Below, piece by piece: positions 1 through 7,542 of a DNA stretch of 7,542 nucleotides (within the stretch, counting starts at the first letter, position 1; each line of letters opens with the position of its first letter). The stretch covers positions 1 through 7,542 of the forward strand of contig DSAU01000181.1 in NCBI GenBank assembly GCA_011046315.1, written 5' to 3'. The position numbers and the translations under genes are program-made. The notes beneath the pieces were generated by a model that saw only the letters and a list, made by a program, of their open reading frames with translations, ran no database searches and had not been told where the DNA came from. This stretch comes from a bacterium (GTDB taxonomy: Bacteria; Zhuqueibacterota; Zhuqueibacteria; Thermofontimicrobiales; Thermofontimicrobiaceae).

Positions 1-447
1 GAAATAAATCACTATGCGCAAAAAATCCTTGACCATCTTCAATGGCAGGGATTGGCACAGCTCGATTTTCGCGTGGACGCCAGGGACAACACACCAAAAC
101 TGATGGAAATAAATCCGCGCGCCTGGGCTTCAATGGAACACAGTATCCGTGTCGGCTTAAATATTCCCAAATTATGGTTAGACCTCGCACTAAACAAGCC
201 AATTGAGAATCAACCATTGATTAAAACAGGTATTAAAAGCCGATGGCTGTTACCGGGTGATATTTTGTGGTTTTTAAGCGCTCCTAAAAACTGGAAAAAC
301 ATTAAAAGCTTTTTCTCTTTTCGGGGAATGGATTATGAGTTGATCCAAAAAGGAGATGCTAAACCAATTTTCGGTTTTTTGCTAGCTTCTTTTTTTTATA
401 TCTTTAACCGGGAAAAACGCAACATCATTATACGAAAAAAATTTTAA
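1..447 (+). CDS. ATP-grasp family ligase, C-terminal part (5' end outside window)
   Basis: The frame is open from the first base to a TAA at 445-447, giving 148 visible residues; the start lies before the window. An internal TTG at 52 is not a credible start, because conserved-looking sequence precedes it. Visible residues 21-42 carry the ATP-grasp metal-binding signature: an LDFRVD strand (Asp22), then EINPR at 36-40 (Glu36, Asn38) followed by Ala-Trp. This matches the Mg-ATP site of carbamoyl-phosphate-synthase-like and D-Ala-D-Ala-ligase-like enzymes, which join a carboxylate to an amine through an acyl phosphate. The tail (about 80-148) is basic and partly hydrophobic, with an aromatic stretch near 124-135, so peripheral membrane contact is possible. 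The substrate cannot be read. ATP-grasp genes of this kind occur in polysaccharide and envelope loci, which suits the two membrane genes downstream. The family call is firm; the specific role is not known. Confidence 0.8.
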   Translation, partial: EINHYAQKILDHLQWQGLAQLDFRVDARDNTPKLMEINPRAWASMEHSIRVGLNIPKLWLDLALNKPIENQPLIKTGIKSRWLLPGDILWFLSAPKNWKNIKSFFSFRGMDYELIQKGDAKPIFGFLLASFFYIFNREKRNIIIRKKF

Positions 448-3400
448 CCTTAAATCACAGGCAACCGTTTTGAAAAAAATAAAGCAGGTGTACAAATTTA
501 TTTTGGGTGCATTATTTGCATTAATATTCTTATTGCTTGCATTTCGACAGGTTGATTTCGGACAACTTATGCACACGTTAAAAAGCATCAAATCCGGCTA
601 TGTTTGCCTCGCTTTTTTAGTTCTGTTTATCAACACTGTTTTTCGCGCCATGCGCTGGAAATTATTGCTTTCTCCTATTGGGGTAAGCAGCACCGGAGTT
701 TTGCTCAGCACCCTTCTGATCGGTCATGCCGGAAATATTATCTTCCCGGCGCACATTGGGGAAATTATTCGGGTATATATTTTGCGAAACAGAACAACTA
801 TCCCAGCCAGCGCCGCCTTAGCCACCATCGTAACAGAGCGGCTTATCGACATTGTTTTTTTGCTGGCGATTTTGTTTTTATCGGTGTTTCAATTTGATTT
901 TCCGGATTGGGTCAAAAAAAGCGGTTACTTGATGCTTGTATTGACAGCTATCGCCGCTGTATTCATTATCCTTCTAAAAACAAAAACCGAAAACGCATTT
1001 GGTTTACTCAGAAAACTATCGAGTTTTCTCCCAGAAAAATTTCAAAAAAGGATTCTTTTGTTAGCTTCGTCGTTCATCAGTGGTTTTGTTCCGTTGAAAC
1101 AAACAGCAGATTATTTGGCTGTATTTGTGCTTTCCCTTCTGATTTGGACTACTCATCTGTTATCATTCGTTTTTGGTCTTATTGCATTCAGCTTCCATTT
1201 ACCGTGGATTGCATCGTTTGTATTGATTGTTATCACTACCATCAGCGTTGCTTTTCCCATTACCCCTGGCTTTGTGGGCTCATACCATCTGCTGTGTCAA
1301 TTCTCACTGTCATTATTCGGCATCGCCAAAGGACCCGCTCTGGGATTTGCACTGGTCATTCACGGCATTAACACCTTACCTTTTTTGCTAATTGGTCTGG
1401 CGCTGGCATGGAGGGAAGGCGTCAACTTTTTTTTAGTTTCAAAAAGGGATTCGCTGAAAGACAACTATTCAGAAATTAACAAGAGGGTATTACAATGAAA
1501 TTTCTAAATCATTTCTCCCCAAAAAATTTTGACATTTACCAAAAACTTGCTCTCATTTCACTCAGTCTACTCTTGATTACATTGATTGTTATCAGCAATT
1601 TTCATGAAATAGGCGGCTACGGCGTAGAAACGGATTTTTATGGTGGTTACGCTCCCAATGTTGAAAAATTACTTAACGGGGAGCCGTATCACGATGAAGA
1701 CCACGGCCCGGGTTATCTGTTTTTACTGATTATTTTTTATTTTATTTTTGGTGATATTTTTATTGCCGGTAAATTCTTGACCATTGTTACATCCGTTTTA
1801 TTTGCTTTTTTTAGCTTTGCAACAATTAAGAACTTGTTCGATTCTAAACTCGCTTTTTATACGACCATCTTGCTCATGCTGGTCATCTTTCCTTACTCAA
1901 TTTTGGCTTCGACTGATATGGTGTTTGCTTTTTTAATAGCACTATCAACTTACTTATTATTTCGCAACGGTAAATTAACCAATTCCAATATAATATGGGG
2001 GGGATTGATTGCCGGTTATGCAGTTATGACCAGACTGAACGCTGTCATCTTACCGGCAGCGGTGATTTTTTCCATTATTTTTATTAATCCTGAAGGTTGG
2101 TCTTTAAAACAGAAATTGAAAGCAAGTGCGATTTTATGTGCTGCGGTTCTGGTTGCTGCCTCCCCTTGGTTTGTGATGAATTTTATTTACCACGGCAAAC
2201 CTTTCATCTTCGAAGCGCATCAGACCATTGGCGCCAGCTTTCTCGGCGGAGGGAGTTCTGCCGATGCGACTTTCGCCTGGGGCGCTGAAAAAGAAATTAT
2301 CGCCAGTAAATATGATTCTTTACTGTCATTAATCCTGGGAAACTTTACGACGTTTGTTAAATTCTTTCTGAAAAATATTATACAATATTTCAAATGGCTG
2401 CTGATGCGACTGGTGCAATTTCCAGGTTATCTGTTAGTTGTGCCAGGGCTTGTCCTCCTGCTCAGTCGAGCGAATAAGATTCAGTTAAGCTATTACATCA
2501 TTCCAATTTTTGGGTTTTTAATCTATTGCATAGTATCCTTTATCCCACGATTTTACATTTATATAATTGTGTTCTTTCTACTTCCAATCATCTATTTTAT
2601 CTTCGCCGATTTTTTTTCAGCATTGGATAAGAAATCGGCTTTTCGCTATAAAATAATCTCTCGCGCCATGTTGGTGATAATTCTTTTATTTTCAGCACAG
2701 AGCTCGTTCAGCGAAATGAAAAAATACATTACCACTGAACCCCTCCACTTATTAAAAATCGCACCGTTGCTAATTAATGAAAGCCAACCGCAAGATAAAA
2801 TCATTGCCAGAAAACCACACCTGGGATATTTCAGCAAATTGGAAACAATAATCATCCCCAATGTGGATACTGTTGAACAACTGCTGGAATATGCCAATGA
2901 GAAGCAAGCCCGATTCTTGTTCTATGGGATTATTGAGCAACAAGCCAGTGCCGGTTTAAAATTGTTGCAGCACCCGGAATCCTTGCCTGAAGAATTTGAA
3001 TTGCTATATAGTCAGAAAAATCCAGAGGTTTACCTGTACAGAATCAAACTTTTAGAATAGCAAAAAAAAGCGCCGGCTGCAAATTCGCAGCGGCGCTTTT
3101 TTAAAACGATAGCAAACTCAACAAACATCATTTAGACAACAGGAATTATTCCTTGCTTCTCAAGGTATAAGACCACCCGTTTTGCACATTCTCTTACTGA
3201 ATGCTTATGTGTTTCTATCCGCAGCTCCGGATTTTCAGGTTCCTCATAGGGCGCTGAAATCCCGGTAAATTCCGGGATGATACCTGCCCGTGCTTTTTTA
3301 AACAATCCTTTCGGATCTCGTTTTTCGCACTCCTCTAAGGGACAGCAAACATAAATTTCTACAAATTCCCCATTTCCTGCCATTTTGCGAACCTTGTTTC

Positions 3401-6400
3401 GGTCGGCACGATACGGGGATATAAATGCGGTTAGTGTAATTATTCCAGCCTGACTGAACAGATGAGCAACCTCGCCGATGCGACGAATGTTTTCCTCACG
3501 ATCCTCAGGAGAAAAACCAAGGTCTTTGTTCAATCCATGTCGAATATTATCACCGTCTAATATAAAAGTAATGTGTCCACGTTGAAAAAGCAGTCGCTCC
3601 ACCTCAATCGCCAAAGTTGACTTTCCCGATCCAGAAAGCCCGGTAAACCACAAGATCACTCCCTTTTGACGTAACAACTTTTCACGATCCGGCTTTGATA
3701 TTTGTCCTTCATGCCAGGTAATATTGGTCGCTTTTTGTTTAACCATTTTCCGCTCCCGAATCTTTATTTTGATTTTTTGTAATAATCGATTAATATCTGG
3801 ATAACTTCCGGACGTCCGAATTCTTTAGGCGGCATTTCTCCTTGTGATAACATTCTTCTCAACTCAGTCCCGCTGATCATACAACGGTCTTCAGCAGTAT
3901 GCGGACAGGTTTTCATCGATGCCATGCCATCACACTTATAACACCAGAATGTCCAGTCGATATTCAACGGCTTAATTTGCAGCTCAGCTTCTGAAAACTC
4001 ATTAAAAATATTCTGGGCATCAAACGGACCATAATATTTGCCAACGCCTGCATGATCCCTGCCAATAATCATGTGGCTGCATCCATAATTTTGTCGGAAG
4101 ATCGCATGCAATACAGTCTCTCTGGGACCGCCATAACGCATCTCCATGGGATAAACTTTCATGATAACCCGATCTTTAGGGTAGTAATTCTCCAACAGGA
4201 CCTGATAACATTTCATTCGTACATCCGCCGGAATATCATCGCCTTTTAACTTTCCTACCAGTGGATGGATAAACAATCCATCGCTAACTTCGAGCGCAAT
4301 TTTTGTGCAGTATTCATGAGAACGATGAATGGGATTTCTCACCTGAAAAGCCGCCACCGTTTTCCAGCCTCTTTCTTCAAACAACTGACGCGTCTCTGCA
4401 GGCCTGGCATAATGCGCAGGAAATTCAAGCGGATATCTCCCTTCGCTAAACGCCTTTATCGGGCCGCCCAACAAAATCTCTCCCTGGCTGTAAACTTTCG
4501 CCACACCCGGATGTGCTTCGTCATCGGTTCGGAAAACCTGTTTAACTTCTTTTTTCTTATCATAATGATACATCTGTTCAATTACCATACTTCCCATCAG
4601 TTCCCCGGATTCTTCATCTTCCAGTGCCACCTCGTCGCCTTCTTTTAAGGCGGCGGCATTTTCTTCCGTTACCGAAAGTGTAATTGGGATGGGCCAGACC
4701 AATCCGTTCGACAAGTGCATCTCCTTTACAACCAGCTCATAATCTGCTTTTCTCATAAACCCATCAAGCGGACTGAAGGCGCCCTGCGCCATCATGATCA
4801 AATCTGATGTCTCTCTGGAACTCATCTTTATTACAGGCATCGATTTTGCCCTCTCGATCTCAGCTGTCAGCTCTTCTCCCATCAACAAACGCGGAATCAA
4901 TTTACCACCGTGCGGAGCCACCAATTTGGTCATCAAAAACCTCCTGTTACAATTCATCAATTAGTTTACTTTTCCTTCTCACCATCACCCAAGAATATTT
5001 CAAATTGCTTAACAACATTTCCCTGTTTATCCTTTCGATAGTAAGCAACATTACTGTTGACAACAAACTGATCAAAAGATTTTTTTCCGGCATTTGATTC
5101 GGATATCAAAATATAATCAGCCCAACCGGCTGTTGTTAATTTTACACAATTAGTGAAATAACCATTTTTATCTTCGTCATCAATGACCACAGGTATAACT
5201 TCCAATTTTAAATTTTGAGGCTCAATATCTCCATGAGCAAGATATATTATTGTAAAAAATTTTGTTGGGGCGGTTGTTTCTTTCGAATAAATGGCGACTG
5301 GCGCAGCTATTTTCTGGTTAAATTCTTCCGAAACCCACCCCTGTATCGGGTCTTCCGACCCTTCGACGATTTGTAATTGAACTTCTTCATCAATGAGTGG
5401 AACAATAGCCAAATTTGGTCCTGTCGGGTCAACAGTATAGACCATTTTATTTTTATTGATTACTTTCATAGGCGCAAAATGAAAGTATTGCTGAAAAGAA
5501 TGTTCTCCTTTTCCAAGAAGGTAATCAGCGATCACCCAGTATTCGGGTTTCACGAACAATACTTTTCGAACGTGAGTGATGGATTTATCCAGCTTTTCTT
5601 TGTAATGACCGTAGCCCTCATCATATCTCCCGACAAGAAAATCATATTGATCATCACTAAACCAAACATTGTCATTGGGATATGATTTATGATAATTCCA
5701 ATTTTTTTTATTCCAATATCGCAATTGACTTTTTTCATCAACAGTAATAGTATTGTGTGCCGAACTTCTCATGAAATAATAACGATAAGGATCCTTTTCG
5801 TTTTTGGTGTATGTACCTGGATCAACCAGAAATGTTTTTCCATAAGCATGCAACTCAAATGAAAGCTTATCCTCATGGCCATGACCAGAGCCATAAGGCC
5901 CGGCATCAACTATCATATAAAGCGCATCAGTTGTCCAATCTGACCGCATCACATACATTCCTGCATCTGGTAATGAACAGGATAAATATTCTGGTCTCTC
6001 TCCTTGCTCAAATCCGTTAGCAACAAACTTGAAATCTGCACGCTGGTATCGATCGCCAGCGTAAGTCAACATTTCTTTTAAATTCCTGGGGTCTCCATCA
6101 TTAATCGCCGGAAGGGTACCGTCGGGTTTGCTTAACTTGAGTAAAAATTCAAATAGACTTTCAATTCTTTTTTTATGTTGATTATCCAAAAACTTTTCCC
6201 CGGCTATATTTGAAAGGTCTTTCAGTTGATCAAATAAACCGGCTACTTCCATTTGATAAAACACTGATAATTCGACATAAGATCCATCATCGTTGATTTC
6301 GGTATCAATCATGTGTTCAATTCTTTCTAAAGCAATCTCCCTCCATTCCTCAATGTGTTTATATTCTGGAAAAAAGATGCTAACATAAGCCAATCCCAGA

Positions 6401-7542
6401 CTTTCAAAAAGAAGGTGATTGCGTTTCGGGGATTTAAATAATTTTAAAAATTGTGCATGATTGTAAATTGAAGCCAACATCATCTTTTTTTTCTGAATGG
6501 TAAAAAATTGTGATCCAGAAAAAAGCTGAAAGGAGAGAATCCAGCTTTCAACCATACGACACCCCGCCTCTAACAAGCGCCAGGTCGGCAAAGATTCGTT
6601 TTTCCAGCGAATTACTGGATTAGCGGTAATCCAGTCCGCCATTTGATCAACAAACGCTATCGTATATCGCTCATCTCCTGTCAATTGATATGCAACAGCT
6701 AATCTCCACCACCACCAATGAGTATTTAATCGATATATCCACTCTTTGTTATTTACAGGACCTGTCACCCAATCAATTTTGTCCGGAATTGATGCGATAA
6801 TACCAACATTAGAAAATTTTTGCTCTATTGCTTTTTCTGCTTTTTCTATAACGTAAGATGAATCAAATAGCACTAATTGTGATTTTCTAAACAACCAGCT
6901 TTCCTCTTCACGCGATGCAAAATAGTCAAGCAATTCAACCATGGCAGAATGGAAATCACCATCCTCTGTATATCGCTTTGTCTTTTCAAGTCCTGGATAG
7001 TCCAAATTAAACAGACGAATTACTTGCTCATCAGAGATCTCTTTACTAATTGACACAAAATGATCATGATAAAGTTTGGTAAAAGAAACTCCATTAACAG
7101 CAACAAACACCAGCAACAATCCAACTAATATTTTTTTATTATAACAGGATTTTACAAAATTGAACTTCGGTTTAAAGCGACGGTATATCCAAAAAGCTGG
7201 AACTATGCAAACAATGAACAGAATGACATTACCAACAATGCTCTCCATATCATACCGATGAGGCAATACTTTGCGATTCAAATAGAAACCGACCGTAGTA
7301 AAAAGAATAAAAAAAGATGAAACAAGAATGACCAATCGATTGATATTGTTGAACAAGGCTGACATCAGGGCAATGACAGCGAAAATTCCTACAGTTATAA
7401 AAAAAGCATGATTGATCGAATATCGAATTATGTAAAACACAGCCTTTTCATAATTTAAAGGTGTGTAATGATTCAAATACATGAAAACAAAACCATGGAT
7501 TACGCCAGCGATGATACCAATTAATAATCCATAGTATAATAC

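Overview
The window is a two-operon, convergent segment of what looks like a surface- or exopolysaccharide locus in an AT-rich, probably Gram-negative bacterium. The guess at Gram-negative rests on a predicted periplasmic polysaccharide-lyase domain and a polyprenyl-linked-type glycosyltransferase. The genes are well packed and start from ATG or TTG behind recognisable Shine-Dalgarno sites. Nothing in the window fixes the phylum; a non-proteobacterial lineage (Calditrichota/KSB1-like or Bacteroidota-like) is only a weak impression.

Plus strand, 1-3060: three genes in tandem. First is the C-terminal part of an ATP-grasp ligase whose start lies before the window. After 22 bases comes a polytopic membrane protein of the lysylphosphatidylglycerol-synthase transmembrane (flippase-like) family. 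Overlapping that by four bases is a GT-C (GT39/ArnT-like) membrane glycosyltransferase. Together they resemble a cell-envelope glycan assembly or modification module.

Centre, 3061-3131: a short intergenic region holding a strong hairpin flanked by A and T runs, which can terminate transcription from both sides.

Minus strand, 3132-7542, read from right to left: a large membrane-anchored heparinase II/III-like protein that runs off the right end of the window, then sat (ATP sulfurylase), then cysC (APS kinase). Gaps are 32 and 17 bases, so this is almost certainly one transcript. Sat and CysC together convert sulfate to PAPS, the donor used by sulfotransferases. Their linkage to a lyase family acting on uronic-acid-containing, often sulfated, glycans, and to glycosyltransferase-type genes, suggests PAPS supply for a sulfated extracellular polysaccharide. 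No sulfotransferase, CysH-type reductase or sulfate transporter is in the window, so ordinary assimilation is not excluded.

The most unusual item is the heparinase-like protein: its catalytic-type domain is preceded by at least five predicted membrane segments, and its true start lies outside the window. No RNA genes, mobile elements, CRISPR arrays or long repeats were seen. Promoters for both operons must lie outside the window.
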